Below, piece after piece: positions 16,983 to 26,030 of a stretch of DNA of 64,000 bases. The DNA is taken from assembly GCF_002224125.1 (NCBI RefSeq), contig NZ_NCSM01000022.1, positions 391,979-455,978 of the forward strand. The letters are read 5' to 3'. The DNA is from Streptomyces sp. NBS 14/10. GTDB lineage: Bacteria > Actinomycetota > Actinomycetes > Streptomycetales > Streptomycetaceae. A program made the position numbers and the translations under genes. Position 1 is the first letter of the stretch. Each line of letters begins with the position of its first letter. The notes beneath the pieces were generated by a model. It was not told the DNA's origin. It was given only the letters and a program-made list of their open reading frames with translations, and made no database searches.

Positions 16983-18206
16983 ATGGACAGCGATATGGAC
17001 GCGAAAGCGCTACGCCGGGCGCGGGTGGCCGTGGCGGCCGTATTCGCCGTCCATGGCGCGGTCACCGGCAACTTCGCCACCCGCGTCCCCTGGATCCAGG
17101 AGCACCTGGACCTCAGCGCGGGCCTGCTCGGCCTCGCCCTCGTCTTCCCCGCGATCGGGGCCTCCGTCGCGATGCCCCTGGCCGGGCGGATCAGCCACCG
17201 CTTCGGTGCCCGCGCCGCCCTGCGCGGACTGATCGCGCTGTGGTGCCTGTCGCTGGTGCTGCCCCCGCTCGCGCCCGGCCTGGTCTGGCTGTGCGCCGCG
17301 CTGTTCGTCTACGGCGCCTCCGCCGGGATGGCCGATGTCGCCATGAACGCCCTCGGCGTGGAGATCGAGACGCGGCTGGGCCGCTCCATCATGTCCGGGC
17401 TGCACGGCATGTGGAGCGTCGGAGCGCTCCTCGGCTCGGCGGCCGGCACGCTCGCCGCCCACGCCGACGCGGACGCCCGGCTGCATCTCGGCCTCGCCGC
17501 CGCCGTACTCACCGTGATCGGCGCGGTCGTCTGCCACTGGGTGCTCGATCTGCGCAGCGCCCCCGAGGAGCACCCGCCGCCCCGCTTCGCCCTGCCGCCC
17601 CGCTCGGCGCTGATCATCGGCGCGGTCGGCTTCTGCGCGGTGTTCGCCGAGGGCGCGAGCCTGGACTGGTCGGCGGTCTATCTCCGGGACGTCCTGGACT
17701 CCTCCCCCACCCTCGCCGCCGCCTGCACCACGGCCTTCTCCTGCACCATGGCCGCGGCCCGGCTCGTCGGCGACGCGGTGGTGGGGCGCTTCGGCGCTGT
17801 GCGGACCGTACGCGTGGGCGGCGTCCTGTCCACGGCCGGCGGTGTGCTGATCGTGACCGCCAACGGCCCCGCCCTCGCCATCGCCGGATTCGGCCTGCTC
17901 GGCCTCGGCGTCGCGGTGGTCGTCCCGCTCGCCTTCGCGGCGGCCGGGCGCAGCGGGCCGAATCCCAGCCAGGCCATCGCGGGCGTCGCCACGATCACGT
18001 ACACCTCGGGGCTGATCGCCCCGGCCGCGATGGGCTCGATCGCCGACGCGACCTCGCTGACGGCCTCGTTCGGTGTGGTGGCGGTGCTGACGCTGGGGTT
18101 GGTGGTGGGAGCGGGCGTGCTGCGAAGCGCGTCGTCCGAGCACACGGGCGCGGCGGCGCGCGACGGCCACACGGACGCCGCGGCCCCGAGCACGACGCCG
18201 CGCTGA
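16983..18206 (+). CDS. MFS transporter, twelve-helix
   Basis: 407 residues from ATG 16983 (a second ATG lies at 16995; the frame to 16884 would run through the operator). Twelve hydrophobic helices are visible. The first loop carries GRISHRFGARAALRG, the MFS motif-A equivalent, and DLRSAPEEHPPPRF forms the central cytosolic loop. The closest general resemblance is to the fucose-permease-like group. Divergence from a ROK regulator suggests a sugar or sugar-derivative substrate, which is inference. The C-terminus is a Thr/Ala-rich cytosolic tail. Confidence 0.85.
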   Translation: MDSDMDAKALRRARVAVAAVFAVHGAVTGNFATRVPWIQEHLDLSAGLLGLALVFPAIGASVAMPLAGRISHRFGARAALRGLIALWCLSLVLPPLAPGLVWLCAALFVYGASAGMADVAMNALGVEIETRLGRSIMSGLHGMWSVGALLGSAAGTLAAHADADARLHLGLAAAVLTVIGAVVCHWVLDLRSAPEEHPPPRFALPPRSALIIGAVGFCAVFAEGASLDWSAVYLRDVLDSSPTLAAACTTAFSCTMAAARLVGDAVVGRFGAVRTVRVGGVLSTAGGVLIVTANGPALAIAGFGLLGLGVAVVVPLAFAAAGRSGPNPSQAIAGVATITYTSGLIAPAAMGSIADATSLTASFGVVAVLTLGLVVGAGVLRSASSEHTGAAARDGHTDAAAPSTTPR

Positions 18207-18297
18207 CGGGGCGCCTGAGGGCCGCCCCAGGTGTGGCCCGCCGCGGCCAGGCGTGAGTTCGGCCGGGGCCGAAGTGTCGGGGGCGCATGATGGGCGT

Positions 18298-19014
18298 ATG
18301 TCGCAGCCCCATTCCCGCGGCCCGCAGCTCGCCCGGTTCGCCGCGCTGCTCGCGGACGAGACCCGCGCGTCGTTCTGCCTGGCGCTGCTCGACGGGCGGG
18401 CCTGGACCGCCGGGGAGCTGGCACGGCTCGCCGGGGTGGCCCCGTCGACCACGAGCGAGCATCTGAGCCGCCTGGTCGAGGGCGGGCTGCTGGCGGAGGA
18501 GCGGCAGGGCAGGCACCGCTACGTACGGCTGGCGGGGCCGCAGATCGCCCAGCTGATCGAGGACCTGTCCGGCCACGCCGCGCCGCCGCCCGCTCCCCGG
18601 ACGCTGGGCGCCGCCAGCGCCGGTGCGGCCATGGCGCGGGCCCGGACCTGCTACGACCATCTCGCCGGGCGGCTCGGCACGGCGATCACCGACGCCATGC
18701 TGGAGCGCGGGCTGCTGCAGGGCGCGACGGGCTTCTCGCTGACCGACGCCGGTCTGGTCTGGTTCCGGGACCTGGGCGTCGATCTGTCCGGCACGCCGCG
18801 CGGCCGTCGGCCGATGGCCCGCAGCTGTCTGGACTGGACCGAGCGCAGACCGCATCTGGCCGGTGTGGCGGGGGCCGCGCTGTGCCGGCACGCGCTGGAC
18901 GCGGGGTGGTGTGTGCGGATCGGCAGCCAGCGGGCGCTACGGGTCAGCGAGGACGGGCAGCGGGCGCTGCGCGCGCTGCTGGGCGTGCGGATCGCCGACC
19001 TGCAGGACCTTTGA
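18298..19014 (+). CDS. ArsR-type winged-helix regulator
   Basis: 238 residues from ATG 18298. The N-terminal winged helix (~10-85) reads ARFAALLADETRASFCLALLDGRAWTAGELARLAGVAPSTTSEHL in sequence, typical ArsR/SmtB HTH, followed by the wing GRHRYVRLAGPQIAQL. The C-terminal half (~110-238) contains FSLTDAGLVWFRDLGVDL and Cys residues (CLDWTERRPHL, CRHALDAGWC). These resemble those of one-component ArsR repressors that sense small molecules, but no clear metal site is evident. It is separated from the MFS gene by 91 bases and from the permease by 115 bases. Confidence 0.8.
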   Translation: MSQPHSRGPQLARFAALLADETRASFCLALLDGRAWTAGELARLAGVAPSTTSEHLSRLVEGGLLAEERQGRHRYVRLAGPQIAQLIEDLSGHAAPPPAPRTLGAASAGAAMARARTCYDHLAGRLGTAITDAMLERGLLQGATGFSLTDAGLVWFRDLGVDLSGTPRGRRPMARSCLDWTERRPHLAGVAGAALCRHALDAGWCVRIGSQRALRVSEDGQRALRALLGVRIADLQDL

Positions 19015-19129
19015 TCGCCGGCCTCGAGGAGCTTATCGCTCGCCTCCAGGATCTTTAGGGGGATGAAACACACTTTCGAGCCACTAACATTGCTGCGATC
19101 CCCCCTGAGCAATGAAGTGGAGCACAACC

Positions 19130-20533
19130 ATGGGCCTCGGCGTGCGCTGGACCCTGCACGGCGACGGGCGTACGCCCGCCCCCGGAGCCGTCGTCAAACC
19201 GGATGAGCGGCTGTCCTGGCCCAGGACGGCGGGTCTTGGCGCACAGCACGTCGTGGCGATGTTCGGGGCGAGCTTCGTGGCCCCGGTGCTCATGGGGCTC
19301 GACCCCAATCTCGCGATCATGATGTCCGGGGTCGCGACCATCCTGTTCCTGCTGGCGACCCGCGGCCGGGTGCCCAGCTACCTGGGCTGCAGCCTCTCCT
19401 TCGTCGGCGTCGCCGCCGTGATCAGGGCGCAGGGCGGTGGCAGCGCCGCCGTCACCGGCGCGATTCTCGTGGTCGGCGGGGTGCTGTTCCTCAGCGGTCT
19501 GGCGGTCCGCAAGTTCGGCGCGCGCATCATCCACGCGGCGATGCCGCCGGTGGTCACGGGCGCGGTGGTGATGCTGATCGGCTTCAACCTCGCACCGGTG
19601 ACGGCGAACACATACTGGCCCGCCGACCAGTGGACCGCGCTGCTGACCATGCTCTTCACCGGTCTCGCCGTGGTCTGTCTGCGCGGCTTCTGGTCGCGTA
19701 TCGCGATCTTCCTGGGCCTGGTCTTCGGCTATGCGATCTCCTGGCTCTTCGACCGCGTCTTCGGCAAGATCCACTCGCTGGACGGCAGCGGACGGGCCAC
19801 CGACCACTGGCGGCTCGACCTGTCCGGGGTGTCCAAGGCGGACTGGATCGGCCTGCCCTCCGTCCACGCGCCCAGCTTCCAGTGGTCGGCCATCCTGGTC
19901 GCCCTGCCGGTCGTCATCGCGCTGATCGCCGAGAACGCCGGGCATGTGAAGGCGGTCAGCGAGATGACCGGCGACCCGCTCGACGACACCCTCGGCACCG
20001 CCATCGCGGCGGACGGCGCGGCCACCATGCTCTCCACGGCGGTCGGCGGCCCGGCCAACACCACGTACTCCGAGAACATCGGCGTCATGGCGGCCTCCCG
20101 CGTCTACTCCACCGCCGCCTACTGGGCCGCGGCCGGCTTCGCCCTGCTCTTCGGGCTGTGCCCCAAGTTCGGGGCGGTCGTCGCGGCGATACCCGGCGGC
20201 GTGCTGGGCGGGATCACCGTCATCCTGTACGGCATGATCGGGCTGCTCGGCGCCCAGATCTGGGTGCACAACAAGGTGGATCTGCGCAATCCGCTCAATC
20301 TGGTGCCGGTCGCGGCCGGTGTGGTCATCGGCGTCGGCGGGGTCAGCCTCAAGGTCAGCGACAACTTCGAGCTCAGCGGGATCGCGCTGGGCACGGTCGT
20401 CGTGCTCAGCGGCTACCACCTGCTGCGCGCGCTGGCCCCGGCCCATATGAAGCGGGAGGAACCGCTGCTGGACTCCGGCACCAGCGCGTACGACGACGAG
20501 CCGGCGGCGGCCGAGACCACCACCAAAGCCTGA
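19130..20533 (+). CDS. NCS2-family uracil/xanthine permease
   Basis: 467 residues from ATG 19130 (GTGGAGC seven bases upstream; ATG 19112 lacks a ribosome-binding site). The protein has 14 predicted helices. NCS2 signatures are visible: GAQHVVAMFGASFVAPVLMG in the first helices, and IAENAGHVKAVSEMTGDPLDD, the substrate-binding Glu region. Transport of a nucleobase with protons across the inner membrane is the family role; uracil is the best guess (UraA/RutG-like). The C-terminal tail is acidic. It ends against a hairpin shared with the convergent regulator gene. Confidence 0.88.
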   Translation: MGLGVRWTLHGDGRTPAPGAVVKPDERLSWPRTAGLGAQHVVAMFGASFVAPVLMGLDPNLAIMMSGVATILFLLATRGRVPSYLGCSLSFVGVAAVIRAQGGGSAAVTGAILVVGGVLFLSGLAVRKFGARIIHAAMPPVVTGAVVMLIGFNLAPVTANTYWPADQWTALLTMLFTGLAVVCLRGFWSRIAIFLGLVFGYAISWLFDRVFGKIHSLDGSGRATDHWRLDLSGVSKADWIGLPSVHAPSFQWSAILVALPVVIALIAENAGHVKAVSEMTGDPLDDTLGTAIAADGAATMLSTAVGGPANTTYSENIGVMAASRVYSTAAYWAAAGFALLFGLCPKFGAVVAAIPGGVLGGITVILYGMIGLLGAQIWVHNKVDLRNPLNLVPVAAGVVIGVGGVSLKVSDNFELSGIALGTVVVLSGYHLLRALAPAHMKREEPLLDSGTSAYDDEPAAAETTTKA

Positions 20534-20572
20534 GGGCCTGAAGGGCCTGAGGCCCTGTGCCCCTGAGGCCCT
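20533..20572. terminator. Bidirectional terminator between convergent genes
   Basis: Nested complementary repeats: GGGCC-TGA-GGCCC (20543-20555) lies inside outer arms AGGGCCT (20533-20539) and AGGCCCT (20566-20572). It fills the 56-bp gap between the permease stop and the stop of the opposing regulator. Confidence 0.55.
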
Positions 20573-20589
20573 GAGCAGGGCGCGCGGCG

Positions 20590-21435
20590 CTATCCGCGCG
20601 CCGCGAGGTCCTGGAGGCCCACCACCCGCAGCAGCTCAAGCCGCTCGTACGACTCGGTGCCCGGGCGGGCCGAATGGACGATGAGCCGCTGGGCGTGCTC
20701 GGAGCTCAGCAGCACCTCGCACTCCAGCTCGAGCAGCCCCACCACCGGGTGCAGAAACCGTTTGACCGCCGAGCGCCGCACCGCGACCTCGTGCGCCTCC
20801 CACAGCGCGGCGAACTCCTGGCTGGCCGCCCGCAGCTCGGCGACGAGCGCCGCCGGTGCGGGGTCGTCGGGGCGGGCGGCCAGCACGGCTCGCAGATTCG
20901 CGACATGGTTCCGCGCGTGCTCCTCCTGGTCCTCGGGCGGGCAGAGCCGGCGCGTGTCCGGATCGGTGAAGTAGCGGCGGATCATGTTGCGCTGCCCCGG
21001 CGGCCGGGCGCTGAAGTCGCCGGACAGGGCGGCGGCCATCGCGTTCTGCGCCAGCACCTCGCCCCAGTCGTTGATCACCATCGCCGGGGTGTCGTACAGC
21101 CGGTCCAGGACCAGCAGCAGACCGGGCCGCACATGCCCGGAGGACGACCGGTCGCGCGGCGGCTCCTCCCCCACCAGGTGGAAGAGGTGGTCCCGCTCGT
21201 CGTCGGTGAGCCGCAGCGCGCGGGCCAGCGCGGTCAGCATCTGCCGGGACGGGCGCGGGCCGCGGGCCTGCTCCAGACGGGTGTAGTAGTCGGTGGACAT
21301 ACCGGTCAGCTGGGCCACCTCCTCGCGGCGCAGCCCCGGGGTGCGGCGGCGCGCGCCCGGGCCGAGCCCGACGTCGGCGGGTGAGAGCCGGGTGCGGCAG
21401 CGGCGCAGGAAGTCAGCGAGTTGAGTGCGGTCCAC
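20590..21435 (-). CDS. MmyB-type XRE-family regulator
   Basis: 281 residues. The N-terminal HTH (~8-80) contains TPGLRREEVAQLTGMSTDYY and RLEQARGPRPSRQML. The C-terminal ligand-binding domain (~105-275; VINDWGEVLAQNAMAAAL, NMIRRYFTDPDTRRL, FLHPVVGLLELECEVL) is the MmyB-like type, which in a related crystal structure holds a fatty-acid-like ligand. These regulators are very common in Streptomyces and typically control an adjacent, divergently transcribed oxidoreductase, here the SDR at 21566. A perfect inverted repeat lies in the shared promoter region. Confidence 0.88.
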   Translation of the reverse strand: MDRTQLADFLRRCRTRLSPADVGLGPGARRRTPGLRREEVAQLTGMSTDYYTRLEQARGPRPSRQMLTALARALRLTDDERDHLFHLVGEEPPRDRSSSGHVRPGLLLVLDRLYDTPAMVINDWGEVLAQNAMAAALSGDFSARPPGQRNMIRRYFTDPDTRRLCPPEDQEEHARNHVANLRAVLAARPDDPAPAALVAELRAASQEFAALWEAHEVAVRRSAVKRFLHPVVGLLELECEVLLSSEHAQRLIVHSARPGTESYERLELLRVVGLQDLAARG

Positions 21436-21465
21436 GTCTCAAGGATCGCCGGTCCCCGGCTCCCC

Positions 21466-21490
21466 ATCCAGGGTCTGCCAATCCCTGGAT
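21466..21490. promoter_or_regulatory. Operator-like inverted repeat between XRE regulator and SDR
   Basis: Perfect 8-bp arms ATCCAGGG (21466-21473) and CCCTGGAT (21483-21490) with a 9-bp spacer, in the 130-bp divergent region. Position and symmetry fit the binding site of the adjacent MmyB-type regulator. Confidence 0.6.
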
Positions 21491-21565
21491 CGGCGGTGCT
21501 CTCCCGGTCGGCCGCGGACTCCCGCAGGGTCGGAGCCGGCGAACACTGATAAAGGGAGTCAGGAC

Positions 21566-22429
21566 ATGTTGACGTTGGTGACCGGGGTGACCGGCCGGGT
21601 GGGACAGCGGTTCACGCCACGGCTGCTGCAGTGGCGCGCGCCCGGCGACGAGGTACGGGTGCTGGTGCGCGACGAGGCGAAGGGCGCGCCCTTCGCCGCG
21701 CTGGGCGCGCAGGTGGCGGTCGGCGATGTGCGCGAGGAGCAGGACGTGCGCAAGGCGCTGACCGGGGTGGACGCGGTGGTCAATGTGGCGGCGGCGTTCC
21801 GGGGGGCGCCGGACGAGGAGGCGTGGGCGGTCAACCGCGACGCGGCCCTCGACCTCGCCCGCGCCGCTCTGGAGGCGGGCGCCTCGCGCTTCGTCCAGGT
21901 CAGCACCAATCTGGTCTACGGCGCTGGGCGCGGCCGGCCGCTGGTGGAGGACGACGAGTCGGTGCCGGGCGGGGAGATGTGGGGCGCGTACCCCGCGTCC
22001 AAGGCCGAGGCCGAGCAGGGGCTGCTGGAGCTGCACCGCGAGCGCGGGCTCGACGTCCGGATCGGCAGCCTGCCCTTCGTATACGGCGAAGGCGACCCGC
22101 ATCTGGCGGAGTCGCTGCGCTGGGCGGGGCAGTGGGCGGGCCATCAGCGGCTGCAGATGGCGCATCACGCGGATGTGGCGCGGGGGCTGGTGCGGCTGCT
22201 GACCGCGCCGGGGATCGCCGGGCGGAAGTACAACATCGTCGATGACGCGCCCGTCACGGCGGTGGATCTGCACCGGGTCAACGGCGTTCCGCTGCCGGAG
22301 GGCATGGCGGACCGCACCGACCCCGACCCCTGGTTCGGGGTGTGCTCCAACGCCCGGCTCCGCGCCGAGCTGGGGTGGCGGCCCCTGTACCCGACGCTGT
22401 GGACGGCCCTCGACGCGGGGGCGCTGTGA
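21566..22429 (+). CDS. Extended SDR, NAD(P)-dependent epimerase/dehydratase-like
   Basis: 287 residues from ATG 21566 (GGGAGTCAGG upstream). The N-terminal Rossmann motif is VTGVTGRVGQRF (TGxxGxxG). The catalytic region is seen as VQVSTNLVYG and the YxxxK pair in YPASKAEAE. The DDAPVTAVDLHRVNG and DPDPWFGVCSNARLRAELGW segments are typical of extended SDRs in the sugar-epimerase group. The substrate is unknown. It is probably repressed by the divergent MmyB-type regulator. Confidence 0.85.
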   Translation: MLTLVTGVTGRVGQRFTPRLLQWRAPGDEVRVLVRDEAKGAPFAALGAQVAVGDVREEQDVRKALTGVDAVVNVAAAFRGAPDEEAWAVNRDAALDLARAALEAGASRFVQVSTNLVYGAGRGRPLVEDDESVPGGEMWGAYPASKAEAEQGLLELHRERGLDVRIGSLPFVYGEGDPHLAESLRWAGQWAGHQRLQMAHHADVARGLVRLLTAPGIAGRKYNIVDDAPVTAVDLHRVNGVPLPEGMADRTDPDPWFGVCSNARLRAELGWRPLYPTLWTALDAGAL

Positions 22430-22466
22430 CGAGGTCCTGTGACGAGGTCCTGTGACGAGGTCCTGT
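22428..22466. repeat. Three tandem copies of a 13-bp repeat
   Basis: GACGAGGTCCTGT is repeated exactly three times (22428, 22441, 22454) starting inside the SDR stop codon, followed by degenerate copies (GACGGGGGC). It is probably a slippage-generated array; each unit boundary recreates a TGA. No function is apparent. Confidence 0.9.
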
Positions 22467-22575
22467 GACGGGGGCGCCGTAACGGTGGCGCTATGACAAG
22501 GTCTCGTTAGCCCGTTTCGGGGAAGCGGTGGCGTACGGCCGGACGGGCCGCGGCTCGGCTGCAACGCTTGCGTCC

Positions 22576-23271
22576 ATGACGACGTCGGCCGAGCGGCGCG
22601 CGCCGCGGACCGTGGAGGGTGTCGTGGCGCGGATGCGCGCGCTCGGCGCCGCGCTGCCGCCCCGGGACGGGGTGGCGGTCTTCAACCGGGTGTATCTGGC
22701 GGTCACCGAGGAGGTCGGCCACCGACTCTCGGACGGTTACTTCCAGGACCCCGCCGCCGCCCAGGACCTGGATGTGCGCTTCGCCGCCCGCTATCTGGCC
22801 GCGGTCGACGCGGTGGCGGCCGGGCGGCGGCCGTCCGCCTGCTGGCGGCCGCTGTTCCAGCTGCGCCGCCATCCCGGTGTCCGTCCGCTGCAGTTCGCGC
22901 TGGCCGGGATGAACGCGCATATCGGCCATGACCTGGCCCTCGCGCTCGTGGAGACCTGCCGGGAGCGGAAGGCCGAACCGGAAGATCTCGAGGGCGACTT
23001 CGACCGGGTCGGCACCCTGCTCACCGGTCTCGAGGAGCGGATCCGCGAGGACCTGATGCCCGGCCCCGACCTGCTGGACGTGGCGGACCCGCTCACCCAC
23101 CTGGTGGGCGCGTGGAGCCTGGACAAGGCGCGGGGCGCCGCGTGGGCGGCGTTCCGCGCCCTGTGGGGGCTGCGTGGACTGCCGGAGCTGACCGAGGAGT
23201 TCGTCGAGCGCGTCGACGAGAGCGTCGGGCTGGTGGGACGGTTTCTGCTCACCCCGCTGCCCGGCGACTGA
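22576..23271 (+). CDS. DUF5995-family protein
   Basis: 231 residues from ATG 22576. It is an all-helical protein with conserved-looking stretches VFNRVYLAVTEEV, FFAARYLAAVDAV-type FAARYLAAVDAVAAG, FALAGMNAHIGHDLALALVETC and PLTHLVGAWSLDKAR. I recognise it as the DUF5995 family, common in actinobacteria and of unknown function. The N-x-H-I-x-x-D pattern (NAHIGHD) could bind a metal, but this is speculation. It is monocistronic and ends at a very strong hairpin facing the monooxygenase gene. Confidence 0.75.
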   Translation: MTTSAERRAPRTVEGVVARMRALGAALPPRDGVAVFNRVYLAVTEEVGHRLSDGYFQDPAAAQDLDVRFAARYLAAVDAVAAGRRPSACWRPLFQLRRHPGVRPLQFALAGMNAHIGHDLALALVETCRERKAEPEDLEGDFDRVGTLLTGLEERIREDLMPGPDLLDVADPLTHLVGAWSLDKARGAAWAAFRALWGLRGLPELTEEFVERVDESVGLVGRFLLTPLPGD

Positions 23272-23276
23272 TTTGT

Positions 23277-23334
23277 GGTGAGTATGGGACAGCGACACGC
23301 CGTGACGTCGGCGTGTCGCTGTCCCATACTCACC
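23277..23334. terminator. Perfect 25-bp-arm hairpin, bidirectional terminator
   Basis: Left arm 23277-23301 and right arm 23310-23334 are exact reverse complements over 25 bp with an 8-nt loop (GTGACGTC). It sits between the stops of two convergent genes, so termination for both is the obvious role. The length and perfection exceed an ordinary streptomycete terminator. Confidence 0.85.
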
Positions 23335-23348
23335 GCAAGTCCACCGGC

Positions 23349-25076
23349 TCAGTCCTCCGGGAGTTCGACGGGCACGATCTCGTCGTAGACATCGCCCGGG
23401 CCCGGGTTCTTCGGGTCCGTCCGCCCGCCGAAGTGGGTCATCACGCCCCACACCGCGTTGAGCGCGGTCTGTATGGCGCCCTCGGCCCACCCCGCGGTCC
23501 AGGAGATGTCATCGCCCGCGAGGAAGACACCGCGCCGGTCGGCCGGGAGCCGGTCCTGCATGAAGTGGGTGAACAGACGGCGCTGGTAGCGGTAGTGGCC
23601 GGGGAGGTTGGCCTTGAACGCGCCCATGAAGTAGGGCTCGTTCTCCCAGGAGACGGTGACCGGGCTGCCGATGATGTGCTTGCGGATGTCGACGTTCGGA
23701 TAGATCTCCGACAGCGACTTGAGCATGACCTCCATACGCTCGTTCGCCGACAGCGGCAGCCACTTGAGGCTGTCGTCGCACCAGGTGTACGAGAGGCAGA
23801 TGACGGCGGGCCGGTCCGGGCCGTCGTCCAGCAGATAGGTGCCCCGGGTCATCCGGTCGGTGAGCGTCATGCTCATCACATCGCGCCCGGTGACCTCGTC
23901 CTTGTCCAGCCAGAAGGGCCGGTCCACCGGCACGAACAGCTTGCTGGACTCCATGTAGTGGGTGCGCTCCATCGCCGTCCAGTGGTCGATGGGGAAGAGC
24001 GAGTCATCGCAGTCGATCTTCGAGAGCAGCATCCAGGACTGCGCCGTGAACACCACCGCCGGGTACGAGCGGATATCGCCGGCCGCGTCGGTGACGACGA
24101 TACGGTCGCCCGCCGCGCGGTGCAGCCGGGTGACGGCCGGGCGCGGCCGGCCGCCGTGCAGGGAGGCCAGCGAGGTGCCCGGCGTCCAGTGCACGAGCTT
24201 GCGCGGCTCGCGCTCCCACAGCCGCAGCGGGAGCTGCTGGCTGCCGCCGACGATGCCGCGGTGGTCGTCGTCCGCGCCGGTGTAGACGACGCGCAGGATC
24301 TCCAGGATGGAGTTGGGGAAGTCGGTGTCCCAGCCGCCGGTGCCGAAGCCGACCTGGCCGAAGATCTCGCGGTGCCGGAAGGAGGCGAAGGCCGGGGAGT
24401 CGCAGAGGTAGCCGTAGAAGGTCTGGTTGTCGAGCCGCGCGACCAGGCGGGACCAGATCTCCCGGATCCGCGGGACGTCGCGCTCGCGGATGGCGCGCTG
24501 CATGGCGGAGAAGTCGGCGCCGTCTTCCAGGCAGGCGTTCCATGCCTCCATCACCTGGTGGTAGACCTCGGGCAGGTCCTCCAGGGTGCGGGCGTAGTGC
24601 GACTCGCCCTTCAGGTCGACGACGGTCGAAGGGGTGCCGGGCGCGAGGGGATTGGGGAAGGGCCGGGTCTCCAGGCCCACCAGATCGATGTAGTGCTGGA
24701 GGGCGGTGGAGCTGGGCGGGAAGCGCATCGCGCCCATCTCGGCGGTGAGCGACGGATCGCTGCCCTCGAAGCCGACGGTGCGCAGCCGCCCGCCGATCCG
24801 GTCGGCCTCGTAGACGACCGGCTTCAGGCCCATCTTCATCAGCTCGTACGCGGCGACGATGCCGGAAAGACCGCCGCCGATGACCGCGACCTCGGTGCCG
24901 TGTTCGGTCGCCGGGATCTGGCCGAGGCCCGCGGGGTGGGCGAGGTAGTCGTCGTAGGCGTAGGGGAAGTCCGGGCCGAACATGGTCAGCGGCGGAGCGG
25001 GCTGCCGCTCGTTCTGCTGGTCGTCCTGCTGGTCGTCGTGCTGGTCGGGGACGGCGGTGGGCACCATGGACGTCAT
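23349..25076 (-). CDS. Flavin amino-acid 2-monooxygenase (lysine 2-monooxygenase-like)
   Basis: 575 residues; AAGGAG lies 10 bases before ATG 25076, and ATG 25067 is also possible. The FAD dinucleotide fold is VAVIGGGLSGIVAAYELMKM, then VVYEADRIGGRLRTV. The C-terminal FAD motif is GVFLAGDDISWTAGWAEGAIQTALNAV. The sequence matches, as I remember it, Pseudomonas lysine 2-monooxygenase (DavB) throughout (TMFGPDFPYAYDDYLAHPAG, FGQVGFGTGGWDTDFPNS, NPGPGDVYDEI). That enzyme oxidatively decarboxylates an L-amino acid to an amide one carbon shorter. The neighbouring amidase fits this route. Phenylalanine or tryptophan remain possible substrates. Confidence 0.82.
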   Translation of the reverse strand: MTSMVPTAVPDQHDDQQDDQQNERQPAPPLTMFGPDFPYAYDDYLAHPAGLGQIPATEHGTEVAVIGGGLSGIVAAYELMKMGLKPVVYEADRIGGRLRTVGFEGSDPSLTAEMGAMRFPPSSTALQHYIDLVGLETRPFPNPLAPGTPSTVVDLKGESHYARTLEDLPEVYHQVMEAWNACLEDGADFSAMQRAIRERDVPRIREIWSRLVARLDNQTFYGYLCDSPAFASFRHREIFGQVGFGTGGWDTDFPNSILEILRVVYTGADDDHRGIVGGSQQLPLRLWEREPRKLVHWTPGTSLASLHGGRPRPAVTRLHRAAGDRIVVTDAAGDIRSYPAVVFTAQSWMLLSKIDCDDSLFPIDHWTAMERTHYMESSKLFVPVDRPFWLDKDEVTGRDVMSMTLTDRMTRGTYLLDDGPDRPAVICLSYTWCDDSLKWLPLSANERMEVMLKSLSEIYPNVDIRKHIIGSPVTVSWENEPYFMGAFKANLPGHYRYQRRLFTHFMQDRLPADRRGVFLAGDDISWTAGWAEGAIQTALNAVWGVMTHFGGRTDPKNPGPGDVYDEIVPVELPED

Positions 25077-25137
25077 CGGGTACGGACTCCTTGCGGGGGT
25101 TGAACGAGGGGGCGCGCGGGGCCGAGCGGGTACGGGG

Positions 25138-25953
25138 TCAGGTCAGGGGTGAGTACAACTCGGGCCTGCGGTCCGCCAGATACGGGTTCGCGGTGCGCGA
25201 GGCGGCGAGCAGCCCCGGGTCGACCTCGCCGAAGGCCAGCTCCTCGCCGCGCCCGGCGCGGGCCTTGACCGTGCCGTCGGGCCCGGCCAGACAGCTCAGC
25301 CCGACGAAGTCGAAGTCGCCCTCGGGCCCGGTGCGGTTGACGTACGCGATGTACAGCTGGCTCTCGAACGCCCGGACCGGGACGAGGGCTTCGGCCACGA
25401 ACTGGAAGGGGTGCATCTGCGCGGTGGGCACCAGCAGCAGATCGGTCCCGGCCAGGGCGTGGGCCCGCACGTTCTCCGGGAACTCCACGTCGTAGCAGAT
25501 CATGATGCCCAGCCGTACGCCGCCGAGCGTGGCCTGGACGACGGGGGTCTCGCCGGGCGTGAACCACGCGCGCTCGAAGTCGCCGAAGAGGTGGGTCTTG
25601 CGGTAGTTCGCGAGTTCGGCGCCGTCGGGGCCGACCAGCCGGGCGCAGTTGAAGATCGCGCCGCCCTCATCGACTGCCTCCCCCGCGCGCTCCGGGTAGC
25701 CGTAGAGGACGGCCAGCCCGTGGGTGGCGGCGATACGGGCCACCGCCCGGCCGCCCGGCCCGTCGGCCGGCTCGGCCAGCCGCCGTACGCCGTCGCCGAT
25801 CGCGTATCCGGTGAGGAACAGCTCCGGGGCGATCAGCAGCCCGGCCCCGGCCGCCGCGGCGCGCCCGGCCGCCTCGTCGAGGGCCTTGAGGTTCCGGGCG
25901 GTCTCGCCGGGGTGGCCGGAGCTCTGGAGCAGGGCGATGCGCAGCGGGGGCAT
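25138..25953 (-). CDS. Nitrilase-family amidase (5-aminovaleramidase-like)
   Basis: 271 residues from ATG 25953 (GAGG upstream); the extension to 26109 is read-through. The nitrilase triad is visible: Glu in LLIAPELFLTGYAIG, Lys in ANYRKTHLFGDFE and Cys in GIMICYDVEFPEN. It resembles Pseudomonas 5-aminopentanamidase (DavA) along its length. The expected reaction is hydrolysis of the amide made by the monooxygenase to the acid plus ammonia, for lysine 5-aminovaleramide to 5-aminovalerate. It lies 61 bases upstream of the monooxygenase on the same strand. Confidence 0.82.
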   Translation of the reverse strand: MPPLRIALLQSSGHPGETARNLKALDEAAGRAAAAGAGLLIAPELFLTGYAIGDGVRRLAEPADGPGGRAVARIAATHGLAVLYGYPERAGEAVDEGGAIFNCARLVGPDGAELANYRKTHLFGDFERAWFTPGETPVVQATLGGVRLGIMICYDVEFPENVRAHALAGTDLLLVPTAQMHPFQFVAEALVPVRAFESQLYIAYVNRTGPEGDFDFVGLSCLAGPDGTVKARAGRGEELAFGEVDPGLLAASRTANPYLADRRPELYSPLT

Positions 25954-26030
25954 GGCGGACCTCAAGCGGAAGGAAGGGGAGCGGCACAAAAACGGTACGT
26001 CGGCCCGAGATCGGCGGACAAGACGCGTCC

